In this document: positions 37,075 to 48,757 of the stretch, one piece after another
Layout of the letters: each line of letters begins with the position of its first letter
Numbering within the stretch: the first letter of the stretch is position 1
NCBI RefSeq assembly: GCF_021917145.1
Contig: NC_061063.1
Location: 7,945,376 to 8,009,375 of the forward strand
Direction: 5' to 3'
Source of the DNA: Hypomesus transpacificus
Lineage: Eukaryota > Chordata > Actinopteri > Osmeriformes > Osmeridae
Length of the DNA: 64,000 nt
Notes under the pieces: generated by a model
What the model saw: the letters and a program-made list of their open reading frames with translations, nothing else
Database searches by the model: none
Told to the model about the DNA's origin: nothing
Translations under genes and position numbers: made by a program

Positions 37075-40000
37075 CTACACGGGGCCCCTCTCCGTCAACA
37101 GGTGACGGCTCTCCTCATTTGAAGGGAAAAGCGTGTCCCTCAGCTTGCTCATGCGACCTCCGACCCCAACGAAGCCACTGGCGTCCTCCACCAGAGACCT
37201 CCTTACGGGTCTGTATACCTTGTAGCGCCTGGGAGGGAGAGAGGGAGGCCATGTTTTATACGACAACACAGCAGGAGGAAGTTTAGTGAAAGGTCGTATT
37301 CATGGTGAGGGATGAGAAAGAACAGGACACACGTAGATGAGGTGCATTTTGACACGAAAAGAAAGTGAACTCACTTGTAGACCACGAAGGCGATGAAGGC
37401 AAAGATGGCCACCAGGAAGGCACTAGAGGAGAGGACCACCTCCGCTGCACGGGGACTCTTCGGCGCTGCAGGGAACCGTGACAACAATGGAGAATGAGGA
37501 TTGAGAAGGTTCAAAGGGTGGTGGGGGGATCACAAAAAAAACAATATGAAGGATTGGAAAATTCCTGAAAAGTCACGTTATTAAGACTCCCATCCACTCA
37601 TCCAACATTTTCTCCAATGCAGGAGGACAACATTTCCACATGTCTACCATATGACCTGACTGACCAGGGGTGTCGGGGCTGCCGATGGTGATGGTGGTGC
37701 TGGCGAGGGCCAGGCTGGTGGCGTCCTCCAGAGTAATGTTGACGCAGTAGGTGCCTGGCTCCATGAAGGTCCTCCTCAGGCGCACCTTGCAGCCTGACGA
37801 CGGGGGCACGTCATCACACACGATGTTTCGCACCTGGCGACAGGTGGGGTCAGCCACGATGGTGCAGGCCGAGGTAGGGGTGCTGGGCAGGAAGAGTTCA
37901 ATGTGAATGCTCAACTGGTCGGTAGCTGTACTTGAATGTATTGCATGCACGTTTGTAACCTAAACAACAGAAACCTACAACTCCCAGAAGCCCTGCTAGC
38001 ACCCAGGGAAACCCCGCCTTTCTCACCTGCCCAAACACTTTACCAGGAAGCTGATGTCAGTGTTCGTCACCTTGGCGGCAGATACATCCACAATCCGATT
38101 GGCTGGCTGGTTGTGGACAGTTTGCTTGGGTTCTGTCAAGTACAAAGCATGTGTAGGTTAGTTTAGGTTGAGTTCTATGTGAAGCCCTATGTGGGAAGTA
38201 AAAGGGCTATACAAATTAAAATGTGGTTTGATTGGCTGTATGACAAGAATGAGTGTCTGTGTATTGTCCACTTCACCCACCAATGATGGTGATGTCACTC
38301 TGGAAGGTTCCATGGAGATAGCGGAAACACTCTCTGTCTGCCAGGTGTGTGTGTCTAAGCAGGGCCATGGGTGTCGGGTTGAACCCCGGGGTCACCTCGG
38401 CAACCGTAGGGGGGAGGGGCTCCGTGGTGGGGAATCCTGTTGTCACAGCACCGGACAGGGTCGTGGGGAGGGGCCTTGCTGTGGTGACTGGCACTGAGAC
38501 AGGAAGTAGGAAAAACATAGATTAAAACATCACAGCAAACAAAGACTTGACCATGTGACCCATGGTTGGGATTTTCCTCACCATGAGTAGTCTCCATCCT
38601 GCTGGTGATGGCATGAGTGCCAGGGGGAGGAGTCTGAGCTGCTGATGAGGAGACAGAAAGAACGAGAGAGCAAATGAAGCATGGGTCTACAGTGTGTGCT
38701 GGTAGATGAGGGCTCCGGCGTGCATGTGCCCACCTGTAGTGTGGGGGGAAGTGACGCTCATGGGCGTGGGCAAGGCTTGAGGGCATTCGATGCGAAAGGC
38801 CGCCTCAACCGTGAGCTTCACGTTGACGTCGCCCAGCGTGCTGTAGGCGTGCGTGGCCACGTTGCTATGGGTCACCAGCTGGTTTCCGTCTTTGAAGTCC
38901 CAGATGTAGTCGACGGCGGCTGCGGTCTTGAGGTAAGCGCTGGGGTCGTGGACCTGGACGTTGAACACCACTTCCTCACCACGCACAAACACACTCTCGG
39001 AGAGGTTGGCTGCTGCCTTCTGGGATATGTTGACTGCCAGAGGGATCTTGTCTGTAGTGGCCAATCACAGGTAAACTCAGCGTGTGTGACGTGTGAGAGG
39101 ATGTGTTTGAGTCTGTGTGGGTTGTGTGATGAAGAGGGACAGAGCGAGCTCACCTGTCACAAAAAAGACTGTGTTGTCGGTGGAGAGAGGACTGTACTTT
39201 CTACGCTCTCGTTTCCTGTATACCATCACCTCCATCATCCCAGCCCCCATAGTGATGTTGGTGGTGTTGAGGGTCAGGCTGGAGGAGGAGCCATCGCAAG
39301 TCTCTAAGTACTGGCCTGGGAGGGATGGAGGGGAGGAGGATTTCTGTGAGAAAGGTTTCTGTGCACGGTAGTGTGAGTGCGTGTGTGTGTGCTTGAAAGA
39401 AAGAGTGGGTGTGTGTGTGTCCTCCCTTACCCATAGTGTGCCACACGTAAACATAACCCTTGTGTCTCCAGTCGTTGCTCTGGGGGAAGGGTTTGCCATC
39501 AGGGAACACGTTACATTTCTTTAGGTCTGTGCACTTCCCAAAACCATAATCATCCAGCCAAGAGGTCCAGTTGTAGACAAAGCCAGAACGCACTTGACCA
39601 TTAGCTAACAGAAGAGATGGGACAGGTAAAGTTATATAACCCACAGGTAAAATATTTAGCAATAATATCTAAGAGGTTGCCTAACCTCTCTATTATAAGT
39701 AGGTTATTGATTGCATCCCACACAACATTTTATTATTGGTCTAAATCTGAATTCAACCTTTAGTAAATGAATACAAATCCGCATTTCTGGCACAAGTTTT
39801 AATATGGGAGCAAGTGTTTTGTGTTTTGCCTAATCTGTGATGTAATTTCCGTGTTTAATGCTGTGGTCATTGGGAAGCACCTGAGGCCTCCATACCGTCT
39901 TCACAGTGTTCGTCCCACACGAGGTACCCGTTGGCATCCTCCTTCTGGCACTTGGGATACTCCAGCTTAGCGGTGAAGGAGATACACGAGCCGTTTATTG

Positions 40001-41178
40001 CTGGGCTGTCGCTGGTGAGACGGACTTTGACTGGTTTACCTGGAGAAAATGACAACCGTCGATCAGGTTTCTCATGCATTGTCATGAATTGTGAAGGAAA
40101 ACACTATTGGTCATGCCAAGCCTACAATAGCCAATTTTTGCGTATGTGGACATTCAGTGTTTTACCCTTTCCGTGCGTTAATTCCTTGGGACCGAAAGGC
40201 GGGTACAGGTAATCATCCCAGGGGTTGGTGTCCGGGTCCCACCCCGGGATCGGAGGGAACTTGACTGACACTGAGTGCTTATGATCGAACATGTCCCTGT
40301 ATGCTGACAAAGAAAGAAATTCAATTAGTAAGTCAAATTAAAAGGGGATAGCCTTTGTTTGGGGTTATATTAGTGACGGACAAATTCAGTTTAAATAAAC
40401 ATATGCTGTTTTGAATAGGGGTTGTGTGAAGTCGGTAAGCTATTTAATAATAGACTGTTTTATGAAAAAACAAAGCCATACATTTAGGATATATCTGTGT
40501 ATCTAAGGATCCGTTTTGTAAAATGTATAATGAAACTACAATCGACTGTAATGTAATCTACTCGACTGAATTATGAGTTATTGAAGGCTAAAGGACAAGT
40601 GTAACGAAGTGGGCTGCTTAGACTGTCTTTCTTATGAATTTATGAGTTGTGAATTTACAAATACAGTGATTATTGGGTGTCCCGGGCACAAGACAGATTT
40701 GCCCCGTGAACGCGCGTTAATTAGGCTCATGAGACTATGACAGGCAGGACAAGCACGCGGACACTGAACACTAACAGCATTCGCTTTAAAACAAATCTTC
40801 TTAAATAAACAATGTCAGCAAATACCCCATAAGGTCCCTTGACTTCATACTCAAACACACTGTTTGTCGACATAAAAAATGTTAGCCAGTAAATGTTTAA
40901 ACTGAGAAATATAAAACAACAACAAAAATAGTTTGTAGCTATTTATGTATTGTCTTTTTAAGGACTAAATTATTCTACAATTATAATTTCAACCCTCAAT
41001 CGTTTTATTACCGTCGGCCTATGCGCCATCTTCATTTAGCATATCTTGTTCATCACATTGTAGATTAGTTAACTTCTAACCAAAAGTACAATACAAAAAA
41101 TTACTTACTTTTGCGTCCATCGCCTTTTGAAACGAAAAACGTGCATACCAGCACAAAAATATAATGCATAGCTCCCAT
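37075..41178 (-). CDS. gpnmb: Glycoprotein NMB, PKD-domain membrane protein
   Basis: Twelve exons, right to left: 41178-41109, 40303-40166, 40039-39896, 39604-39431, 39315-39154, 39051-38734, 38641-38582, 38493-38281, 38132-38044, 37959-37665, 37465-37375 and 37228-37075. Phases agree; 635 aa (human 572). It is a type I membrane glycoprotein of lysosomes, melanosomes and macrophages. Features: signal peptide (about 1-19), the LTSDSP block, CQKEDANGYLVW, NVFPDGKPFP, a PKD domain in exon 6 (about 230-335, with WDFKDG), a Thr/Pro-rich stretch (about 336-375), the Cys-rich block CTIVADPTC, a transmembrane helix (about 562-583), and a basic tail ending in a dileucine signal (ESRHLL, 624-629). Sequons NIS, NLS and NTT occur. 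The RGD that human GPNMB carries just before LTSDSPA is absent. Pmel is the nearest paralogue, but sequence and position next to igf2bp3 favour gpnmb. Confidence 0.95.
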
Positions 41179-42903
41179 TTCCACCCCAAATAAATTTGTA
41201 TATCGTTATTCGTATATCCACACCACAGCCCACCAAAAACAGTGTCCCTTTACGCAGACCCCACCAAGAACTGCTTCAATGCGCCCAGCACCTTTTCTCT
41301 CCAACTTCTTCTCCCGCGTGCCCCAAGATTCTTAATTCAATAGCGGGACTGCGCGCTCTAACATGTGATTTTTGTAACGAGCTGCATCTCATCCCTCATT
41401 AGGTTCCTCCTGGACAGAGCTTCTCAAGCTTCCTGTGGACATACGAAGTTCCCAATCTTTCTCCCCTTGTTCATCTTCAGGCAAAGATTTTACTTGACAC
41501 CAAACGTTGTCCATATTTCGTGTTTATTCATCAGTTGCCAGAAACTGCAGGAAAGCTGAGATGGCAAAGGTTTTATGCATGCAATCTACACTTAAATCCC
41601 GATATTTGTCTATTATGACTGTATTTAATTGTTTAAATTGTTCCTAATTTTGTTTAATGTTCATTTTTGTAATATTAATTCTGACCCATTTTTCTCACCA
41701 TTTAGCTTATAAAAACACATAGGTCTACGTATAAGTGTCACGCTTTATTTAGATTTCACTATAAATAAATGGGAATAAAATGTACAACTGAATTAAACAG
41801 CAGCAAAATCGCACAGTAAAATTAGTCGTAAAATAGGCATGCCTAAAGTCTTGAGTACAGCCCTCACGTGGTAGTGTAGTCTTAATTAGCATCCAATTAA
41901 GTCATTTTCCAAAACCCCTGCCCCATCCAATCTAATCAATATGCTTCCTACCCTCTAAGGGTGATCTTTAGACATTTCTTGCAGAACTTACATTTCAGTC
42001 TATATCTCACATTTTTTGACTGACTTATCTGAAATTCCAATGGGCAAAAGCATCCACATTCAAGACGAAACACTGATATGGAAACTAATAACATACAGCT
42101 GTTCGCTTGTCAGTACACTTGGTGAGAAGCGGCAATATGCAGTACAGCCAAGCGTCCAGCAGAGAGCAGCACCACTCCGAACACCCTCTTCGAGCTGCAG
42201 ACGTCTCTGATCAGCAGTTGAGCCCAGTGTCCAGTACTTATAACAAGTCGTATAACTCAGAAACCCAGTACACATGTTCAAAATTCGCACACATGTTGAG
42301 GTATCCAACACTTCAATGAATATCTATAGAGGAGGTGATGTCATATGGGGTTGTCTGGCCATGTCAGGGTCTCTTGAGGTGGTCTCCCCATGAGGAAGCC
42401 ATTGACCTGTGTTCCACCCTCACACGCCCATATTTTAATTGTGTTTATGCATGTCTGTTGAGAAATGGATGCATGCAAGCCAGTACTTGTGATCTCTTTT
42501 CACTTACAGTGCTGATTACGAAAAGGGAATGGAATGCTGGAACATTCCTTGGGATGCGTAGGAGTGTGTGTGTGTGTGTGTGTGCAGGTCTGTTGAAAGC
42601 TCCAAGGTCCATTTGAATGTGTGTTTGTAGGGCGGTTTGGACCTCTGGCAGTGGAACATTTCACTGTGTCTGTTTTGGCAGGAGAGTGGAACGTGTGAAA
42701 GTGTTCTCTCTGTGGACGGAAAGATTATGTTCTGTACGGCTGTCTCAGGATTTAAGGTTGGAGAACAGGTCTTTTTGCCTTCACCCCTCCCCTAACCATC
42801 TCATACGCCAAACTCTGTTTTGATATCTGTCTGGATGCACTTGTTCATCCCTGGCGTTTTCTGTCTCTCTTAGTTTCTGAATTTTTGTACATGTCTCCCC
42901 CCC

Positions 42904-42998
<95 letters not shown>

Positions 42999-44224
42999 GT
43001 CTCTCTCGCTTTGCTTGTCCCTTTCTCTCTCTCTACTTGTCCCTGTTGTTCTCTCTCTTTCTCCAGGTGTCGCTTCCTCAGGTGGAACATCAAACCTCTG
43101 TGGACTCCCTCATTACAGAGGCTGCTTGGAGACTGATGGCTTTGCCCTGTCATCGTGAGGGGACCCTTTTGAGGGGGACACAAGGACCCTTCCATCCACT
43201 CACACAAGGTAATTACAGACACTGCAGCCGCCACAAACACAGGGGACCCGACCTGGTCTGTAAGCTCCGCCAATTGACTGGAGCTGGAAGCCAACTCTGT
43301 CATCACAGCCAGACAGAAGATCAATACAAGCCTACAATAGGTAACAAACAAGTCAAAACACACTGAGGCAGAGCCAAGTGAGCCAAGTATAACATAATTC
43401 TGACCACTGTGACCTATTTTATCCCAAAGTATCTCTCTGAAGGCAAGATAGCCTATATTTCGAGTGTCTTCGATAGAAATCAAGTGAGTGGAAGAGGAGG
43501 CCATGCCAGAAGTCGTGTGTGGAGCCAAGCGACCTGCTCTGAGAGCGAGAGAGAGCAAAAACAGCCGCGAAGGTTGCCAAAAACCAATGTGAAAACCGGA
43601 GAGCTCGTGTCTGTAGCCGACGCCCGGCGGGGCTGCATAGCGCAAACAGCCAGTCATGGGACCGCGAGGACCTTCGCCAGCTGGCTCAGGGTAAAACATC
43701 TTTGATGTTACCCACCGGGGAGATGTCCAGAGCTAATGAGGAGTAGCATACACACGTAAACTGGAAACGTAAATCAAACATGCTTTTTGATATGATACAT
43801 TTCAAGCGTGGTCTTACTTTCTTTCCTTTAAACCATTTTGTTGTTGGCTATGTCACAACAAACAAAAAGTGTGTGGGCACTGGAAATTGAATAATAGTCA
43901 ACAACAAAGTAAATGGGTCGTCTCACCGGTCTGCAGGTGTTAAAGTGTTAAACCGATAGCGTTAGGACCACGGGGACGCAAAAGGAGAAGTGTATAAAAG
44001 AGTACCTCTCTCCAAGAAGAGACAGAAGAAATGTAGAACTTTGACCTGCACGCAGTGAGCGGCGTCGATCTCCTGATGCTCAAAGGTGTAGCTATGCGAA
44101 AACCTGAGGTGCAGAATTCTGAATATTTCGACTGTCGACTGCGTATTTGAACACGCGAAGTGCAACATGGGCAAGAGAATCAACTAATAAATCACTGAAA
44201 TCCTTATAGACAGTTGGACTCAGT
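41179..44224. other. gpnmb/galnt15 divergent spacer
   Basis: This interval holds the gpnmb promoter on the left and the galnt15 promoter on the right. A long (CT)n microsatellite lies at 42909-42993. A region near 43500-43680 is CpG-richer and carries open frames on both strands, but none resembles a known family. This is also where the two human synteny blocks meet. No gene was recognised. Confidence 0.5.
42909..42993. repeat. (CT)n microsatellite, about 85 bp
   Basis: Uninterrupted CT dinucleotides over about 42 units, followed by imperfect CTCT/GTCT sequence to about 43060. The 284-codon minus-strand frame across it encodes an Arg/Glu run and is an artefact of the repeat. Confidence 0.95.
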
Positions 44225-47200
44225 ATGACTATTTGGAGCAGACCCAGACCTAGCCGTCGGCAGATGTTATGTCTCTGGTTGCTGCTTCTTGCCCTTGCAC
44301 TTGCTGCCCTGGGACTCACTGACCTCGTATTTCAAGAGGACATTCAAAAAACGTTAAAGTTGCCTCGCCGTCCCATGCAAAGTCTTTCGGTAGGTCCTCC
44401 GGATTTGGAGGTAATTGTGGACTCCCGGGACCGGGCAGGACACCAACATGATGTTGGTCTCTCCCCTCTCAACTCTCTACAAGAAGACCAGCTTCTTATG
44501 GTACTGTCAACCCAAAGAGAAAACCCGGCTTTATTGCCGAGGAAAGAAAGTTACAGGGTGGTTCTGCCGGGCTCAAAGAAAGATTCTCCGGGCACTGTAT
44601 TACCATCGCATGAGGACATGGAGAAACCAGAGGAGATAAAGTTCGGGAGTCATGAGAAAGAAATGGAACGGTCCGCTCTGCAGAAATACGGCTTCAATGA
44701 GGTGGTTAGCGAGCGCATCCCACTGCACCGCCATCTGCCAGAGATGCGCAACCCTGCGTAAGTGCCCTGCGCAATGCCCTAGTTGTACATGTGAAAATGC
44801 CAAATATTTTTTATTTAAGGCTTGCATATAAGTTTTCCCTTCCTATATCCCAATTCAAATGACAGGTGTCTTACTGAGCGCCACAGTGATGCTCTGCCCA
44901 CTGCGAGCGTGGTCATCTGTTTCCATGACGAGGCTTGGTCCACGCTCTTGCGCACTGTGCACAGCGTGCTTGACACTGCGTCGAAGAAACACCTGCGCGA
45001 GGTCCTGTTGGTGGATGACTTCAGTCAGCAAGGTAAGAATGGAAAAGGCCAGTCTCTTTACCATTACTCTTGCTTTATTTTCACAATTTTCTGTTTTATT
45101 TTTCCCCCTCTGTCTTTTGTCCTCTGTGTGGTTGCCAGGTTACCTGAAGAGCGTGCTCAGTGAGTATGTGTCCCACCTGGAGAGGGTGCGCCTAATTCGC
45201 AGCATGCGGCGCCTCGGTGTGGCGGGATGCCGAACTTTAGGTGCCGCTAGGGCTTTGGGGGAGATCCTTGTCTTCATGGACTCCCACTGTGAGTGTCACA
45301 GAGGTTGGCTGGAGCCACTGCTGGAAAGACTGGCAGAAGACAGGTATACATATGTCTCTTTTTACTCTCTGTCTCTTTCTCACTCTCTGTCTCTTTCTCT
45401 ATCTCTCTCTGAAAACTCAAAATGAGTGAAGAAACATCATGGTTTTCCTTGAATATAGGACTCGAGTTGTATCCCCAATCATGGATGTAATAAACTGGCA
45501 GACCTTTGGATACAACGCCACCCAGTGGCCAGTGAGGGGAGTGTTTGACTGGAAACTGGACTTCCACTGGGAGCACAACAGAAAACCAGAACGAGGACAG
45601 CAGGACTCAACCGAAGAGTCACCTATCCAGCCTGTCAGGTAGTTCAACATTCCTACTGAGGAAAAATAACCACTTGGCTCTATCGAGATGCGGCCCCATT
45701 TCACCTAGACTACTGGCCTGTCTTTGTTTTCCCCTGTCTATTCTTCTTGATAGGAGTCCAGTGCTCGGGGGCGGAGTCCTGACCATTGACAGACACTTTT
45801 TCCAGAGTGTGGAAGGCTATGACCCGGGCATGCTGCTGTGGGGGGCAGAACAAATTGAACTGTCAATAAGGGTAAAAGAATGATGGCATTAGCTTCTGTT
45901 TGTACTATTCTTCGTTGCGTATGGATACTTTAGACTTCTCATAGAAATAATATACAGTTTTTATGTAATATTTTCCTTTCAAGTCCCCCTGTCCCCCAAG
46001 GCTGTTACCGGCCAACAGAATTACGTGTCTCTAAGTTGTTATTCTCTGTGATCATTTTCGGGGGACTTTTTACATGGAATTTTCCTCTGATATTTGAAGG
46101 AATATTGCTGTGGAAAGTTGATGAATAATGCCAAGTCTTGAAAAAATACTGGGGTGGAAGGATAACCTTTATTAACATGTGCAGAAGTATGCAGAATATA
46201 AGTGTGTGTGTGTGTGTGTGTGTGTGTTGACACTGCCTGCAGGTGTGGTCATGTGGGGGGTCCATGGAGGTAGTTCCATGTTCCCGTGTGGCCCACCTGG
46301 AGCGCCATCACCTGCCCTACCCCTTCCCTGATCAGGACATCCTCCAGAGGAACAAAGTCCGCATCGCTGACACTTGGCTGGACGCTTACAGGAAGATCTA
46401 CTACAAGAGAGACACTCTGGCACACTTCATCAGGCAGGTGCGTGTGAGTTGACGGGTGTTGTGCAATTTTGTTCCTACTATTTCTGTGTGTGAGTGTGTG
46501 TGTGTGTGTAAGCATAAATGTGTATTTTTAGTGTGTGTGTGAATACTTTAAAATGTTGTGTTTCTGTGTAATCTTTTCTGTATTGTTTACAGTCTGAGAG
46601 CCCTAACATCACAGAGCGTGTGAGACTGAAGAAGAGACTGGGCTGTCAGAACTTCCACTGGTTCCTGAGTAACGTCTTCCCAGAGCTATATGTACCCCAG
46701 GATAGACCTGGACTCTCAGGAGAGGTGAGACTCAATGACAACATGGGGTCAGGTGGCTGAGCGGTGAGGGAATCAGGCTAGTAATGCGAAGGTTGCCAGT
46801 TCGATTCCCGGTCATGCCAACTGATGTTGTGTCCTTGGGCAAGGCACTTCACCCTACTTGCCTGGGGGGTAATGTCCCTGTACTTACTGTAAGTCGCTCT
46901 GGATAAGAGCGTCTACTAAATGTAAATGTAAACATACACACACTCACTCATATTCACAGCATGTTCATTATGCATCATGTCATCAACACACTTGAATTCT
47001 GTGTTGAGTGTGCGGCACATGTGGTTTCTCTAAACACATGTCCATGTGTTTTTAGCTGTACAATGTGGGTACTGGCTATTGTGCAGATTACTCTCGAAGG
47101 CAGGGTCCACAAGGTGGCGCTATGGGCATAGCACCTTGCAGTGGCAATGGCAACCAGGTAATCAAGACAACAATCAGCAATTGAACAATTAAGCACCAGA

Positions 47201-48045
47201 CATCTTGAACACAAAGCATAGAGCAGCTTTTTCTTCTGTAAAAATTCTAAATAAAAGCAACTCAGTTTGTAGCTTGAAACAAGGTAACAGTATGTTCTCC
47301 ATAGTAACACTGAATAATTACCATTACCAGGTTTTTCATAACATGTCACGTGTACTGTAAATATTATAACTGACTGTAAATAGTAATAGAAATTCAGATT
47401 TCTTGACATAAAGTTGAAACTAAACATGAATTTCCTTAACATTCATTGACATTCATCAACATGAACACAAATGGAAAACAGAGGATGAATGTGTGGAGTT
47501 TTTGCCTCCAACAGCACTGCGAGCTCAACCCTGTGGGCGAGGTGCGTTGGGGAGCTGCAGGCGCTCTGTGTTTCAACACCCTGAGACAGTGGGTGATCCT
47601 CACCCCATGCCCCGCCCACAAGCTGTCTATCAAACCACAGTGGAAGATGATCAAGGTCAGTAGAAGGCCAGAAGTCATGTTTTGATTTCAATGTACAATA
47701 TATACCTATCAACAATGGTATACCTGTCTTCACCGGTCAAGATTTTTGTTACTTGTAGAGATCCAAAATGTATGATCATATCTAGGCAGTTTAATAAGGA
47801 TGTACAGGTAATTTGTATCAGATATTAAAGTATTCAAGGCTTGTGCTAATGTTGGATGTTTTTCTGTTACCCAGCTGAGTGGGCAGGTGGTTCACCTGCC
47901 CACACAGCTCTGTCTGGAGGCAGTGAAGGAGGGAGGGGTTTCACATGGTACCCTTGCCGAGAAGGGCCTGTTTCTTCGCCCATGTGCCCATCACCCACGA
48001 CAACAATGGCACTTTGATCAACTGGTAGCCCCAAAAGCTGCCTGA
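44225..48045 (+). CDS. galnt15: Polypeptide N-acetylgalactosaminyltransferase 15
   Basis: Ten exons: 44225-44757, 44866-45032, 45139-45343, 45459-45638, 45754-45871, 46243-46437, 46593-46724, 47056-47157, 47515-47655 and 47875-48045. Phases agree; 647 aa (human 639). It is predicted to act in the Golgi, starting mucin-type O-glycans by moving GalNAc from UDP-GalNAc to Ser/Thr. Layout: short cytoplasmic tail, signal-anchor (14-31), stem, GT-A domain with the metal-binding DSH (281-283) in FMDSHCECH, the motif [10 protein letters not shown], and a C-terminal ricin-type lectin domain with a closing QQW (QxW). The typical WGGEN loop reads WGAEQ, and the usual RARLLGA-like helix reads GCRTLGA, so activity could differ. 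GALNT15 is favoured over paralogues by sequence and by its neighbours oxnad1 and rftn1. The start ATG is the first in the exon. Confidence 0.93.
46200..46227. repeat. (TG)n microsatellite before galnt15 exon 6
   Basis: About 13 GT units end 15 bases before the exon 6 acceptor (46242). Confidence 0.85.
46745..46931 (+). mobile_element. tRNA-derived SINE, copy A
   Basis: A tRNA-like head (GGTGGCTGAGCGGTGAGGGA, then box B GTTCGATTCCCGG) is followed by the body TGTCCTTGGGCAAGGCACTT and the tail AAGTCGCTCTGGATAAGAGC, ending in TAAATGTAAATGT. It lies in galnt15 intron 7 on the sense strand. Pol III promoter boxes A and B look intact, but the element is a repeat and not a functional tRNA gene. Confidence 0.9.
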
Positions 48046-48757
48046 GCCTCGGATAGGGATTCTAGTGGCATTAGAAAACTGTTGGATACATTTCTAGTCC
48101 AACCTAGAAGTTAATAGGACCAATTATGAAATGTAGTCAAGCTAAATGTGATAAATAAATGGTGTGGCTCTTGTGACATGCAGTAATATAAGTTGTTTTT
48201 GTTATAATTTCTCATCCCCTGTAGTTTATATGGGCTATTCTAAAACATTTGTATCCTGTTTTAAGGGTTACTCATTCAAAAGTATTCACTCAGAATAAAA
48301 CGCAATATAATTTTCAAAGTATCCATTTTACTTTCTGTATCAAATAGCACAACGTAACGCACAAATTGCGCAACAGCACAATGTGTGCATTCTCGCATTC
48401 TGCGCAACTGGGAAGATTTGCATGCAGTTTTGATGTCAGTGTCAACCACTTCCGGGTCAGATTTTAGGAAGGTTGTCAGGTTAACTTGCAGTGAAGAAAT
48501 AAATCGCATGAATTTTACGATCTTCTAAACGTAAGAACGTATTTGATATGAGTATTGTTTGACAATAATATCCTAGAAGATACATACATTATTAATAAGT
48601 CAATCCGGTACCACCTATCTCGTTAGAATTAGCTGTCGCTAATAAATCAGCCAGTGTGGCTATTCTGGCTAATCTTCTCAGTAACTCTCAGTTCAAGTGA
48701 AGCTGTTTTGACGCCGGTTTCTCCCTGAAGTGACAACTTGTCGGTTTAGCCTCTGAG
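48046..48757 (+). other. galnt15 3' UTR and oxnad1 promoter
   Basis: A likely galnt15 poly(A) signal (AATAAA) is at 48154-48159. The oxnad1 promoter and 5' UTR must lie between about 48300 and 48757. The spacer is only about 0.7 kb and leaves no room for DPH3, which lies between these genes in human. No DPH3-like frame is visible. Confidence 0.6.

Noticed and set aside
42845-43699. 284-codon minus-strand open frame
   Set aside because: About 100 bases are a (CT)n microsatellite read as Arg/Glu; the remainder resembles no family and has no splice support.
48046-48757. Search for dph3 between galnt15 and oxnad1
   Set aside because: The spacer is only about 0.7 kb and lacks the expected Cys-rich zinc-binding text.
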